The position numbers and the translations under genes were made by a program. Shown in pieces: positions 22,698 to 35,017 of a stretch of 64,000 nucleotides of DNA. Below the pieces are notes generated by a model. That model ran no database searches. It was not told where the DNA came from and saw only the letters and a list, made by a program, of their open reading frames with translations. The stretch's first letter is position 1. The number at the start of each line of letters is the position of its first letter. The stretch comes from Lacrimispora sphenoides (GTDB lineage: Bacteria > Bacillota > Clostridia > Lachnospirales > Lachnospiraceae), in assembly GCF_900105215.1 (NCBI RefSeq), contig NZ_FOIP01000001.1, positions 2,792,501-2,856,500 on the forward strand, in the 5' to 3' direction.

Positions 22698-25289
22698 CTA
22701 ATGGTCTAATGTTACATTACTTTTTTGCATCTTTTTTATCAGCTTTACTGCTTCATACCAGAATACTGCCAATGCAGCAATGCCTATAGCAGTGAAAAGC
22801 ATGGCTGCAGACAGCGGAGCCAGCTTTAAAAACGTATTTAACGGAGAATACAAAATGAAACCAAGCATTGCAAATGTTCCAAAGATCGCTGCCCACATCA
22901 CCTTGTCTTTTGCAAGACTTTTTATGGACTGCACTGCAAAATCGTGGTCAGAGCTGTTTACCTGTACCAGGAACAGATTGGAAAGCATGATGATGGTAAG
23001 CCCCATGGCTCCGGCTGTGGGTGCATTTGCTTCATTTCCGTCAAGTAAGGTATAATAGGTGCCGAATGAAACGGCAAATATAATCAGGCCCTGCAGGACG
23101 CTTTTAAAAAGAAGGGTTGGAGTGAGCATTTTTTCGTTCGGATCACGTGGTTTTCGGTTCATGATATCCATTTCGGCAGGCTGCCGTTCCAGTACAATGG
23201 AGCAGGTTGGGTCAATGAACAGCTCCATCAGCACAACATGCAGCGGCATCAGTAAAAGCGCAGTGGGCCCGATGCCAAGCATAGGGGCAAGCAAGGAAGC
23301 AAATGCAATCGGGATGTGGATGGTAAATACATAGCCTACTGCCTTGCGGATGTTATCATAAATACGTCTGCCGTCCTTTACGGTCTCTACAATCGTGGTA
23401 AAATTGTCATCCATCAGGATCAGACCGGCGGCTTCACGGGAAACTTCGCTGCCCCTCTTTCCCATAGCAATACCAATATCGGCATATTTCATTGCAGGAG
23501 CATCATTCACACCATCACCTGTCATGGCAACAATCTCGCCGTTTTCCTTAAATGCCTTAACGATCCGCATTTTGTGTTCCGGTACAACACGGGAGAAGAT
23601 CGAAACATCTTTTACTTTATCGCGGAGCTCTTCATCACTCATTTCGTTTAGCATATCGCCTGTAATAATATGATCGCTGTTAGGCATATTGATTTTCTTA
23701 GCAATGGAAGAAGCGGTAATGCCATTGTCACCTGTAATCATCACTACACGAATACCGGCCTTGCTGCAGACGGCAATGTCTGCTTTCACGCTTTCACGGG
23801 GAGGATCGGCAAGACCGATCAAGCCCCGAAGTGTCAAGGAGCAGCCGGTGATTTCGGACGGTATTTCTGCTTCACTTTGGAGTTTCGCAGAGGCGACTGC
23901 AATGACGCGAAGTCCTTCCATGGACATTTCCATGATTTTTTGGTTAACGGTTTCTCTTTCTTCATCCCTGAGATTGCAGATGGTCAGAATCCGTTCAGGG
24001 GATCCTTTCGCTGCAATGACTAACTCACCGTTTCTGCGCCAGATATGTCCCATCATTTTCAGCTCATTGGTAAATGCGTACTCGCTGACCAGTTCTCCGT
24101 TAAAAAGATGTTCCCTGGTGATGCCAAGATTGCTGCAATGGGAAAGCATGGCTTTTTCCATGGGATCATAAACGTCTGTTTCACAGCCAAGTCCCATGGT
24201 TTCACATAATGCATAATCATTTCCATCCAGTGCCCACACATCCTGCACTGTCATTTGATTCATGGTAATGGTACCGGTTTTATCTACGCAGAGGACTGAT
24301 ACCGCACCCAAGGTTTCCACGGAAGGCAGCTTACGCACCAAAGACTGCTTTTTTGCAAGTCTCCATGCGCCCATAGAAAGAAAAACGGTAAGAATAACCG
24401 GAAATTCCTCTGGTATCATTGCCATGGCAAGGGTAATGCCGGATAGAATGCTTTCAATCAGCCGGTCGTGAAACGTATGGTCCGGAATATTGAACCATGT
24501 AAATACTGCCACAAGGGCAAACAGTACCGCAGCGATTCCCGCACATAGCTTAACAAGACTGCTGGTTTGCTTTTGCAAAGGGGTATCTTCATCAGGAGCT
24601 GCAGCCACATTTGCACCGATTTTGCCGTATTCCGTGGCAGCACCGATTTTATCGACACAAACAGTAGCCGTGCCCTGGGTGACCAGGGTACCTGCATAAC
24701 AATAGTCCCGGCGCCAGTAGTCATTAGCGGAATCACCATTATCTGCTGAAAACTTCCAAACACCCTCAGCTTCGCAGATAAAGGATGATTCATCTGCGCA
24801 TAATTTCCAAACACCTTCAGCTTCGCCGGTGAGGGAGGATTCATCTACGCATAAGTCGTTGCACTTAACTATCATACCGTCTGCAGGTATTTTGACGCCC
24901 TCACAGATCGTCATTAGGTCGCCGGGAACAAGATCAATACTGGCAATGATCTGTTCAATGCCATCGCGGATTACCGTTACATGAGGTGCTGATAAATCCT
25001 TCAGCGCATGAAGCGTCTTGTCTGTTTTCCATTCCTGAATGACATCAATGCTGATGACACCCACTACAAAAACAAGCATGATGGCACCGTCTCTGGGTTC
25101 ACCCAGAATAAAATAGATGATTGCAGCAACAATCAGCAGCAAAAACATCGGCTCACAGATAATGTGAAAGACCTTCTTAAAAAAGCTCTCCATTTTCTGC
25201 GGCGTCAATTCATTTTTGCCATATTGTTCCTGCAATCGCTTTGCTTCGGCAGATGTCAAACCTGCCATGTGACCTTTGTTGTTTGTCAT
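22698..25289 (-). CDS. P-type metal cation-transporting ATPase under a NiCo riboswitch
   Basis: 863 residues from ATG 25289 (GGAGG, spacing about eight). Order: cation N-domain, two TM helices, actuator domain with TGE (residues about 153-155), two TM helices with PEEFPVI in place of PEGLP in M4, phosphorylation site CVDKTGTITMNQ (Asp near 335), nucleotide domain, TGDGVNDAPAM hinge, six C-terminal TM helices. It is P2/PMCA-like by length and layout. The NiCo (czcD) RNA upstream argues for efflux of a transition metal (Co, Ni or Fe) rather than calcium. Odd feature: a 17-residue tandem duplication in the actuator loop, DESSLTGEAEGVWK then DESSFICEAEGVWK; only the first copy keeps TGE. Confidence 0.9.
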   Translation of the reverse strand: MTNNKGHMAGLTSAEAKRLQEQYGKNELTPQKMESFFKKVFHIICEPMFLLLIVAAIIYFILGEPRDGAIMLVFVVGVISIDVIQEWKTDKTLHALKDLSAPHVTVIRDGIEQIIASIDLVPGDLMTICEGVKIPADGMIVKCNDLCVDESSLTGEAEGVWKLCADESSFICEAEGVWKFSADNGDSANDYWRRDYCYAGTLVTQGTATVCVDKIGAATEYGKIGANVAAAPDEDTPLQKQTSSLVKLCAGIAAVLFALVAVFTWFNIPDHTFHDRLIESILSGITLAMAMIPEEFPVILTVFLSMGAWRLAKKQSLVRKLPSVETLGAVSVLCVDKTGTITMNQMTVQDVWALDGNDYALCETMGLGCETDVYDPMEKAMLSHCSNLGITREHLFNGELVSEYAFTNELKMMGHIWRRNGELVIAAKGSPERILTICNLRDEERETVNQKIMEMSMEGLRVIAVASAKLQSEAEIPSEITGCSLTLRGLIGLADPPRESVKADIAVCSKAGIRVVMITGDNGITASSIAKKINMPNSDHIITGDMLNEMSDEELRDKVKDVSIFSRVVPEHKMRIVKAFKENGEIVAMTGDGVNDAPAMKYADIGIAMGKRGSEVSREAAGLILMDDNFTTIVETVKDGRRIYDNIRKAVGYVFTIHIPIAFASLLAPMLGIGPTALLLMPLHVVLMELFIDPTCSIVLERQPAEMDIMNRKPRDPNEKMLTPTLLFKSVLQGLIIFAVSFGTYYTLLDGNEANAPTAGAMGLTIIMLSNLFLVQVNSSDHDFAVQSIKSLAKDKVMWAAIFGTFAMLGFILYSPLNTFLKLAPLSAAMLFTAIGIAALAVFWYEAVKLIKKMQKSNVTLDH
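24751..24852 (-). repeat. 51-bp in-frame tandem duplication inside the P-type ATPase
   Basis: Copies at 24751-24801 and 24802-24852 start AACTTCCAAACACC and AATTTCCAAACACC and both end in the ATTCATCTxCGCAT block. They add 17 residues to the actuator domain. The copies differ at roughly ten positions, so the event is not brand new. Confidence 0.9.
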
Positions 25290-25489
25290 AAAAGTTACCT
25301 CCGTTTTAGCCTTTCGGCGTTCGTTTGATAGCTCTATGGCACTCCATTTTCGGGGTCTCTGTTCCATTTTTGTGTAAAAAAATACACCTATGGAACATAT
25401 TATGAAAACAAAAAGTTGTTCTCATAACCGGATGGACGACGCAAAAGTTGCGTCTTTTTATAAGGAGTTAGAAAGAAACTTCTCATAAA

Positions 25490-25600
25490 CCATACTACTG
25501 TCCCACAGATGTGCAATATTGCAATCTGTTGCCACTTATTAGGCGGCCCGGCCCCATGACCTTTGCAAAAAGGTTCATCGCCTGCTCAGTTTGTACCGTT
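25490..25600 (-). ncRNA. NiCo (czcD) riboswitch
   Basis: Minus-strand blocks in order: ACTGAGCAGGCGATGAACC, AAAGGTCATGGGGCCGGGCC, GCCTAATAAGTGGCAACAGA, and CATCTGTGGGACAGT (core 25497-25590). These match the NiCo aptamer, with its GAGCAGGCAAUGA, GCCGGGC, GGCAACAGAU and AUCUGUGGGACAGU segments, including an ACTG/CAGT P1 stem and the ACAGAT/ATCTGT hairpin. This class was described for Co2+ and Ni2+ and later proposed to respond to Fe2+. The expression platform between 25290 and 25490 has several hairpins, but I could not assign a terminator on this strand. Confidence 0.88.
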
Positions 25601-25910
25601 GATCTCGCATCCAGAATCGGATGTAATGCAGTGCAAAGAGATTACAGAATATTATATGCACGGTTTTTTGGTTTGTCAACCAAAAATAGAATTTTTTTGT
25701 TGATTTTTTTTTTTATTGTATGTTTATAAAAATTATGAGGATCAATCAAACGATAAACAGATAAGTACTTTAACTTGTATCTGAATTGAATAAGTCAATT
25801 GGCATGAAAAATCACACTAAAAAACCATTTTAATAGTTAAAATGATGATGATATCTCGTAAAGTAATAAAAAAAACTAATAAAATGAACAAGAAAAACGC
25901 AAAAAAATTG

Positions 25911-25939
25911 TTGACTTTAAAAAAATGACATGTTAATAT
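25911..25939 (+). promoter_or_regulatory. Promoter of the beta-glucoside operon
   Basis: TTGACT (25911-25916), 17-bp spacer, TAATAT (25934-25939). It stands about 100 bp before the RAT sequence, leaving room for the leader transcript. Confidence 0.75.
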
Positions 25940-26038
25940 TTATTCAATAGTTAAGGGGGTGCTAATAGAGAGATAGTAAACCCAAATCAAAAAGTGAAAA
26001 GAAGAAATCTAGTTAATATCATATCAGGAAGCACAGTT

Positions 26039-26072
26039 GGATCGTGAATATGGCTTGAACATATACGAAACC
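26039..26072 (+). promoter_or_regulatory. RAT site (ribonucleic antiterminator) of the BglG-type system
   Basis: GGATCGTGAATATG and CATATACGAAACC form the imperfect RAT stem-loop that BglG/LicT proteins bind. It overlaps the 5' arm of the following terminator by the AAACC bases, the hallmark arrangement of this switch. Confidence 0.8.
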
Positions 26073-26122
26073 TGCTTGGTTCCGGGGATTTTTATCCCTG
26101 GAATCAGGTGGGTTTTCTTTTT
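26068..26122 (+). terminator. Leader terminator controlled by the RAT site
   Basis: AAACCTGCTTGGTTCCGGGGAT pairs with ATCCCTGGAATCAGGTGGGTTT and is followed by TCTTTTTT. It lies in front of the antiterminator gene, so the operon is read only when the antiterminator holds the RAT open. Confidence 0.88.
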
Positions 26123-26139
26123 TGGGGGGGATCAGGAAG

Positions 26140-28948
<2,809 letters not shown>

Positions 28949-28985
28949 TCTTTGTGTCCGATACCATGAGCAGATAAATATATAG

Positions 28986-30431
<1,446 letters not shown>

Positions 30432-30443
30432 AACTGGATGGAA

Positions 30444-30479
30444 TGCTGCCATGCCCGTCAAGAGGGGGCGGGCCGGCAG
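30444..30479. terminator. GC-rich hairpin after the beta-glucoside operon
   Basis: GCTGCCATGCCCG pairs imperfectly with CGGGCCGGCAGC. There is no T run, so it may stabilise the 3' end rather than terminate. Confidence 0.45.
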
Positions 30480-30535
30480 CTATCCGGTGGGAATGATCTA
30501 AAGGAGTATATAATAATAAGGATGAGGAATAAAGA

Positions 30536-31444
30536 ATGAAAAAATTTACCGGATATATATCAGCGTTTTTACTTGGAACCATGCTTTTAACAGGCTGCCA
30601 GACGTCTTCTGTGAAACAGCCGGAGACGGCAGTACCAAAGACTGAGACGGCAGCAACGAAGAATGAAACGGCAGAAATAAAGAATGAAACAGAGAAAGCA
30701 TCTGTAGAAGAGTCTGCGGAAGCGATTGATACGGTGACACTTTATATCACACGCCACGGTAAGACCATGTTAAATACTTCAGACCGATCACAGGGCTGGA
30801 TCGATGCACCGCTTACACCCGCAGGTATAGAAGTGGCAAGCGCTTTGGGACGAGGCTTAAAATTAGAGGGAATTGAATTTGACGCTGTGTATACAAGCGA
30901 TAGCGGGCGGGCCATTGAAACGGCAGAAATTGTTCTGAAAGAGAAGGGCCAGAATCTTGAGATACATAAAGACAAAAGGCTCAGGGAGTTTAACTTTGGT
31001 ACTTATGAAGGTATGCCAAATGATGAAATGTGGGGAGCAATTGCAGCAGCGCAGGGCATAACACTGGAGGATATGATGGCTTCCATGCAGACAGGAAGCT
31101 TCATGGATACGGTTGCACCTTTTGCAGATACTCTGGCACAGCTGGATAAGGATAAGGCGGCGGAAGAGGGCAATTGGCCTGCGGAAGATATTGCCACAAT
31201 CCAGGACCGTTTACAGGCGGCATTTAGCGATATCGTAAAGGAATCCATGGAAAAGGGCTATGGGGATGTTCTTGTAGTTTCTCACGGATTAAGCATCGGA
31301 ACTTTTCTTTCTACAGTCGATGCAAATGCTAAAGTGCCGTCAGCAGGCCTTAAAAATGCCAGTGTATCAAAAGTGGTTGTCAAAGATGACATATATACAG
31401 TTGAAACGGTGAATGATTTGTCTTATGCTGAAAAAGGAAAATGA
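30536..31444 (+). CDS. Histidine phosphatase family lipoprotein
   Basis: 302 residues. A lipoprotein signal peptide ends in LLTGC with lipid-attachment Cys21, then comes a Thr/Glu/Lys-rich spacer with TETA/NETA repeats to about residue 60. The histidine phosphatase domain has the catalytic TRHGKT, arginine in TSDSGRAIETAEI, glutamate in LREFNFGTYEGMP, and second histidine in LVVSHGLSIGTFL. It would act outside the membrane on phosphorylated metabolites of unknown identity. It follows the beta-glucoside operon by about 100 bp and may have its own promoter (TATAATAAT at 30509). Confidence 0.9.
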   Translation: MKKFTGYISAFLLGTMLLTGCQTSSVKQPETAVPKTETAATKNETAEIKNETEKASVEESAEAIDTVTLYITRHGKTMLNTSDRSQGWIDAPLTPAGIEVASALGRGLKLEGIEFDAVYTSDSGRAIETAEIVLKEKGQNLEIHKDKRLREFNFGTYEGMPNDEMWGAIAAAQGITLEDMMASMQTGSFMDTVAPFADTLAQLDKDKAAEEGNWPAEDIATIQDRLQAAFSDIVKESMEKGYGDVLVVSHGLSIGTFLSTVDANAKVPSAGLKNASVSKVVVKDDIYTVETVNDLSYAEKGK

Positions 31445-31563
31445 TTATAAATAGATCATAAAAGGAAAGAGGGGATGGAATTAACCTCATCTTGCTTTGT
31501 ATCACGTTTTAGGCTATACTGGTGTTGCTTTATACTATAACAGGCAAAGGAAACGTGATTTAC

Positions 31564-32202
31564 ATGGACATAGAGATTAAGCATAAAACAGCAATTCCCC
31601 GCTATCAGCAAATTGCCGTAGAGGTGGCGGCCCGGATCGCCAATGGGGAATATGAGGTAGGTGAGAAGATATACGCCCGTTCATCCCTGGCCAGCCAGTA
31701 CAGCGTATCTCCGGAGACTGCACGGCGGGCGATCTGCATACTTAGCGATCTGGGGATCGTAACCTCGGAAAAGGGTAATGGGATCATCATTAGGTCCCAG
31801 AAAAAAGCAGCAGAGTACATCCAGCAAAACAGTAAGCGGCAGACCATCGATACAATCAAAGAGAATCTTTTAAAGAGTTTCAGCCGCCAAAAACAGGAAA
31901 TGGAAAATTTAAATGACTGCCTGAAGGATCTGATAGAAGCCTCCGTACATTTCCGGTCAATGAATCCGTTTATGCCGTTTGAGATACGGATCACTAGCAA
32001 CTGTGTTCATATAAATAAGACGGTAACGGAAATCCAATTTTGGCAGCGGACCGGGGCAACGGTGATTGCAGTAAGCAGGAATGATACTGTCATGAAATCC
32101 CCCGGACCATACGTTGCTCTTTCGGAAAATGATACCATATATTTCATAACTCAGGATGACACTCCTGATCGTGTAAGAGAATTTTTATATCCGTCCAAAT
32201 AA
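31564..32202 (+). CDS. busR: GntR family regulator with C-terminal RCK_C (TrkA_C) domain, BusR-like
   Basis: 212 residues. The winged HTH reads RYQQIAVEVAARIANGEYEVGEKIYARSSLASQYSVSPETARRAICILSDLGIV. A coiled-coil linker follows (TIDTIKENLLKSFSRQKQEMENLNDCLKDLIEA), and the RCK_C domain spans about 140-212 (QFWQRTGATVIAVSRNDTVMKSPGPYVALSENDTIYFI). This GntR-coil-RCK_C layout is that of BusR, the cyclic-di-AMP-dependent repressor of the BusA/OpuA betaine transporter in Lactococcus and Streptococcus. Here a compatible-solute transporter operon is directly downstream, and an inverted repeat brackets its -10 box. Binding of c-di-AMP is inferred. ATG 31564 is chosen; GTG 31555 is an alternative. 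Confidence 0.88.
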   Translation: MDIEIKHKTAIPRYQQIAVEVAARIANGEYEVGEKIYARSSLASQYSVSPETARRAICILSDLGIVTSEKGNGIIIRSQKKAAEYIQQNSKRQTIDTIKENLLKSFSRQKQEMENLNDCLKDLIEASVHFRSMNPFMPFEIRITSNCVHINKTVTEIQFWQRTGATVIAVSRNDTVMKSPGPYVALSENDTIYFITQDDTPDRVREFLYPSK

Positions 32203-32213
32203 TAATTTTATCA

Positions 32214-32250
32214 TAACGCTTGAAGCCATTTCGCTTCAGGCGTATTTTTT
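32214..32250 (+). terminator. Terminator of the BusR-like gene
   Basis: ACGCTTGAAGC pairs with GCTTCAGGCGT and is followed by ATTTTTTG. It separates the regulator transcript from the transporter promoter immediately after it. Confidence 0.88.
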
Positions 32251-32255
32251 GAAAT

Positions 32256-32284
32256 TTGACAAAGTGACAACTCTATAATATAAT
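32256..32284 (+). promoter_or_regulatory. Promoter of the compatible-solute transporter operon
   Basis: TTGACA (32256-32261), 17-bp spacer and TATAAT (32279-32284): a full-consensus sigma-A promoter, 35 bp before the ATPase ATG. Such a strong promoter needs a repressor, which the overlapping inverted repeat would serve. Confidence 0.92.
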
Positions 32285-32299
32285 TAAGTTGTTACTTTG
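32260..32299. promoter_or_regulatory. Candidate BusR operator straddling the promoter
   Basis: CAAAGTGACAACT (32260-32272) and AGTTGTTACTTTG (32287-32299) are 13-bp inverted arms with one mismatch and a 14-bp spacer containing the -10 box. The left arm starts at the end of the -35 box. BusR is known to bind bipartite sites; assignment to this regulator is by position. Confidence 0.75.
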
Positions 32300-32318
32300 C
32301 TAAAAAGGAGGGAGATAT

Positions 32319-33455
32319 ATGATACAATTTGAACGTATTTCCAAACGTTATAAGACAAAGCAGGTTCTGAATCAAATTACATTTACGATAAATAGCGGTA
32401 GTCTGGTTGCTATTATTGGTGAGAGTGGTTGCGGAAAGACCACGCTCTTAAAAATGATCAACCGGCTGATCAAGCCCACATCGGGTACGATCTCCATTGA
32501 CGGGAAAAATATCGGCAGCATGGATGAAGTAGCCCTGCGGCGGAAAATCGGATATGTGATCCAGCAGACGGGACTGTTTCCCCATATGACAGTTAAGGAA
32601 AATATTGAGCTGATTCCAAAGCTTGAAAAGATGCCGCCTAAGGACGTTGATGACAATACAAAGAAGCTGATGCAGATGGTCGGACTTGACTGTGATGAGT
32701 TTTTGAATCGTTATCCGACGGAGCTTAGCGGTGGGCAGCAGCAGCGTATCGGAGTTGCCAGAGCTTTTGCCACGGATCCGGATATTATCCTGATGGATGA
32801 GCCTTTTTCGGCCCTGGATCCCATGACGCGGTCAGATCTTCAGGATGAGTTAGTGCAGCTGCATGCAAAGTTAAAGAAGACGATCGTTTTTGTAACACAT
32901 GACATGGATGAGGCCATTAAGATTGCGGATATGATCTGCATCATGAAGGATGGCGATATTCTGCAATATGACACGCCGGAGAATATCTTAAACAACCCTG
33001 TGGATGAGTTTGTTTCAAACTTTGTAGGAAAAAACAGGATCTGGTCTTCACCGGAATACATCAAGGTTTCTGACATTATGATCGAACAGCCTGTCACTGC
33101 CACCAAAGACTTATCTGTCTTAAAATGCATTGAAAAGATGCGCAGGAACAAGGTCGACAGCCTGCTCATGGTGGATCGGGACAGCAGGCGTCTGATCGGG
33201 ATTGTCAAGGCCAGAAAATTAAGAGGCATTGAGGACAGAACCCAGATGGCAGAACAATTTATGTATGAGGACTTTCCTACCCTTTTACCGGAACAATGTA
33301 TACTGGATGCACTGAAAATAGTGACCGAAAACCAGGTGTCAACGGTTCCGGTGGTTGATGATCAAAGGCGTCTTAAGGGGCTCATTACGCGGAGCAGTCT
33401 GGTGACGACCCTGAGTCAGCAATACTTTGATTATGAAGGAGGAGAGTCAGAATGA
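32319..33455 (+). CDS. opuCA: Compatible-solute (betaine/carnitine/choline) ABC transporter ATP-binding protein with CBS pair
   Basis: 378 residues. Walker A GESGCGKTTLLK, Q-loop, signature LSGGQQQRIGVARAFA and Walker B IILMDEPFSALD identify the ABC domain (1-235). Residues about 250-375 form two CBS motifs (VSDIMIEQPVTATKD and ENQVSTVPVVDDQRRLKGLITRSS). OpuCA-type CBS domains respond to ionic strength, and in Listeria OpuCA binds c-di-AMP. With the BusR-like repressor upstream, the second messenger may act at both transcription and activity (inference). It overlaps the permease gene by four bases (ATGA). Confidence 0.92.
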   Translation: MIQFERISKRYKTKQVLNQITFTINSGSLVAIIGESGCGKTTLLKMINRLIKPTSGTISIDGKNIGSMDEVALRRKIGYVIQQTGLFPHMTVKENIELIPKLEKMPPKDVDDNTKKLMQMVGLDCDEFLNRYPTELSGGQQQRIGVARAFATDPDIILMDEPFSALDPMTRSDLQDELVQLHAKLKKTIVFVTHDMDEAIKIADMICIMKDGDILQYDTPENILNNPVDEFVSNFVGKNRIWSSPEYIKVSDIMIEQPVTATKDLSVLKCIEKMRRNKVDSLLMVDRDSRRLIGIVKARKLRGIEDRTQMAEQFMYEDFPTLLPEQCILDALKIVTENQVSTVPVVDDQRRLKGLITRSSLVTTLSQQYFDYEGGESE

Positions 33456-35017
33456 ACTTTTGGAATTATATAATCAGTAATTATCCCCAGATTCTTTCAT
33501 TGTTGATCGAACATCTGAAGCTGACTGCCATATCGGTGGGTCTGGCTATCCTGATCGGGGTGCCCCTTGGCATTTTTATATCCTTTGCGGCGAAAGCCAG
33601 TAAACCGATATTAGCGGTTGCAAATGTGATTCAGGCAATTCCCAGTATGGCGCTGCTTGGTTTCATGATCCCCCTATTGGGAATCGGTGTCATTCCTGCA
33701 ATTGTTGCAGTCGTTCTATATTCTCTTCTTCCCATTATTAAGAATACCTATACTGGAATTGATAATATTAATCCCCAGACGCTGGAGGCGGCCAAAGGAA
33801 TCGGATTGACGCCCTTTCAGGTGCTGACAAAGGTGCAGATTCCCCTTGCTCTTCCTGTTATTATGGCAGGAGTGCGGATCGCTTCTGTTACAGCAGTAGG
33901 GCTGATGACCATGGCTGCGTTTATTGGTGCCGGGGGCCTTGGATACCTGGTATTTTCCGGGATACGTACGGTAAACAACAATCAAATTCTGGCTGGTGCT
34001 ATTCCTGCCTGTTTGTTGGCACTGATGGTAGACTTTCTGATTGGTCTTACAGAAAAGCTGGTAACTCCGGCCAGCCTTCAAAAGGGAGATGCCTCGGTTA
34101 AGAAAAAAAGCAGGAATATCCAAAAGGCAATGCTGGGAGCGGCTGCAATGCTGGTTGCGGCTATATTTCTTTTCACATCCGTTGGCAGTGTATCAGGGGA
34201 TGCCCGTACCCTATCAGTTGGCTCAAAAGATTTTACGGAGCAAGAGATTCTTGGGAATATGGTGGCAGATTTAATAGAAGACAGAACGGATATCACAGTA
34301 AACAGAAAGCTGAGTCTGGGAGGGTCACAGGTGTGCTTTGCAGCAATGAAGACTGGAGATATTGATCTTTATATAGACTACAGCGGTACCTCATACACTG
34401 ACATCCTCAAACATCCGCCGATCAGTGATATGGAGCAGGTGTATAAGACGGTAAAGGAAGAGTATAAGGAGCAGCTTAATCTGGAAGTGCTTAAGCAGAT
34501 GAGCTTTAATAATACTTATACATTGGCTGTAACGAAAGAAATGGCTGAGAAGTATCATTTGAATAAAATAAGTGATCTTGCCAAAATAAGCGATACCTTA
34601 ACATCCGGTACTACGTTTGAATTCTCCAACCGGGAGGATGGATTGTCCGGACTTCAGAAAACTTATGGTTTCCAAATAGGAAAACGCCTTACTTTAGATT
34701 CAGCTCCCCGTTATACGGCTTTGGGAAGCGGTGAGGTGGATATCATAGATGCCTTCTCCACTGACGGATTATTAAAAAAATTCGACTTAAAAACGCTGGA
34801 AGATGATAAAAACTTTTTCCCGCCTTATTTTGCCATTCCGGTTATTCGTGCGGAAGCTTTGGAGAAATACCCTGAAATTGCCGGAATCATGGAAGAATTG
34901 GCACCGTATTTAACCAACGAGGTTATGATTGAACTGAACTACAAAGTGGATGAATTACAGCAGACACCTGCTGCAGTCGCTCAGGATTTCCTGAAAGAGA
35001 ATGGATTGATATCATGA
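33452..35017 (+). CDS. ABC transporter permease fused to substrate-binding protein (compatible solutes)
   Basis: 521 residues. Residues 1-210 are a BPD-type permease with multiple TM helices and an EAA-like loop (LEAAKGIGLTPFQVLTKVQIPLALP). After one more TM segment (about 226-248) comes a glycine-betaine-type binding domain (TLSVGSKDFTEQEILGNMVADLIED, LGGSQVCFAAMKTGDIDLYIDYSGT) to the C-terminus. The fusion means each transporter carries two tethered receptors outside the membrane, as in BusAB/OpuA-like systems. The ligand, by similarity, is a quaternary ammonium solute. Start and stop overlap neighbours by four bases each. Confidence 0.92.
   Translation: MNFWNYIISNYPQILSLLIEHLKLTAISVGLAILIGVPLGIFISFAAKASKPILAVANVIQAIPSMALLGFMIPLLGIGVIPAIVAVVLYSLLPIIKNTYTGIDNINPQTLEAAKGIGLTPFQVLTKVQIPLALPVIMAGVRIASVTAVGLMTMAAFIGAGGLGYLVFSGIRTVNNNQILAGAIPACLLALMVDFLIGLTEKLVTPASLQKGDASVKKKSRNIQKAMLGAAAMLVAAIFLFTSVGSVSGDARTLSVGSKDFTEQEILGNMVADLIEDRTDITVNRKLSLGGSQVCFAAMKTGDIDLYIDYSGTSYTDILKHPPISDMEQVYKTVKEEYKEQLNLEVLKQMSFNNTYTLAVTKEMAEKYHLNKISDLAKISDTLTSGTTFEFSNREDGLSGLQKTYGFQIGKRLTLDSAPRYTALGSGEVDIIDAFSTDGLLKKFDLKTLEDDKNFFPPYFAIPVIRAEALEKYPEIAGIMEELAPYLTNEVMIELNYKVDELQQTPAAVAQDFLKENGLIS

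Larger units (their letters stand above)
25290..26139. other. Long regulatory intergenic region
   Basis: 850 bp between the divergent ATPase and BglG genes. Minus side: riboswitch platform (25290-25490), which includes a GACGCAAAAGTTGCGTC hairpin with its T run on the plus strand and a GTTCCATAGGTGTA/TACACAAAAATGGAAC hairpin, then the NiCo aptamer. The middle (25650-25900) is very AT-rich with nothing recognised. Plus side: promoter, RAT and terminator of the beta-glucoside operon. Confidence 0.7.

Noticed and set aside
25439..25461. Intrinsic terminator as the NiCo expression platform
   Set aside because: The GACGCAAAAGTTGCGTC hairpin has its T run on the plus strand, opposite to the riboswitch transcript.
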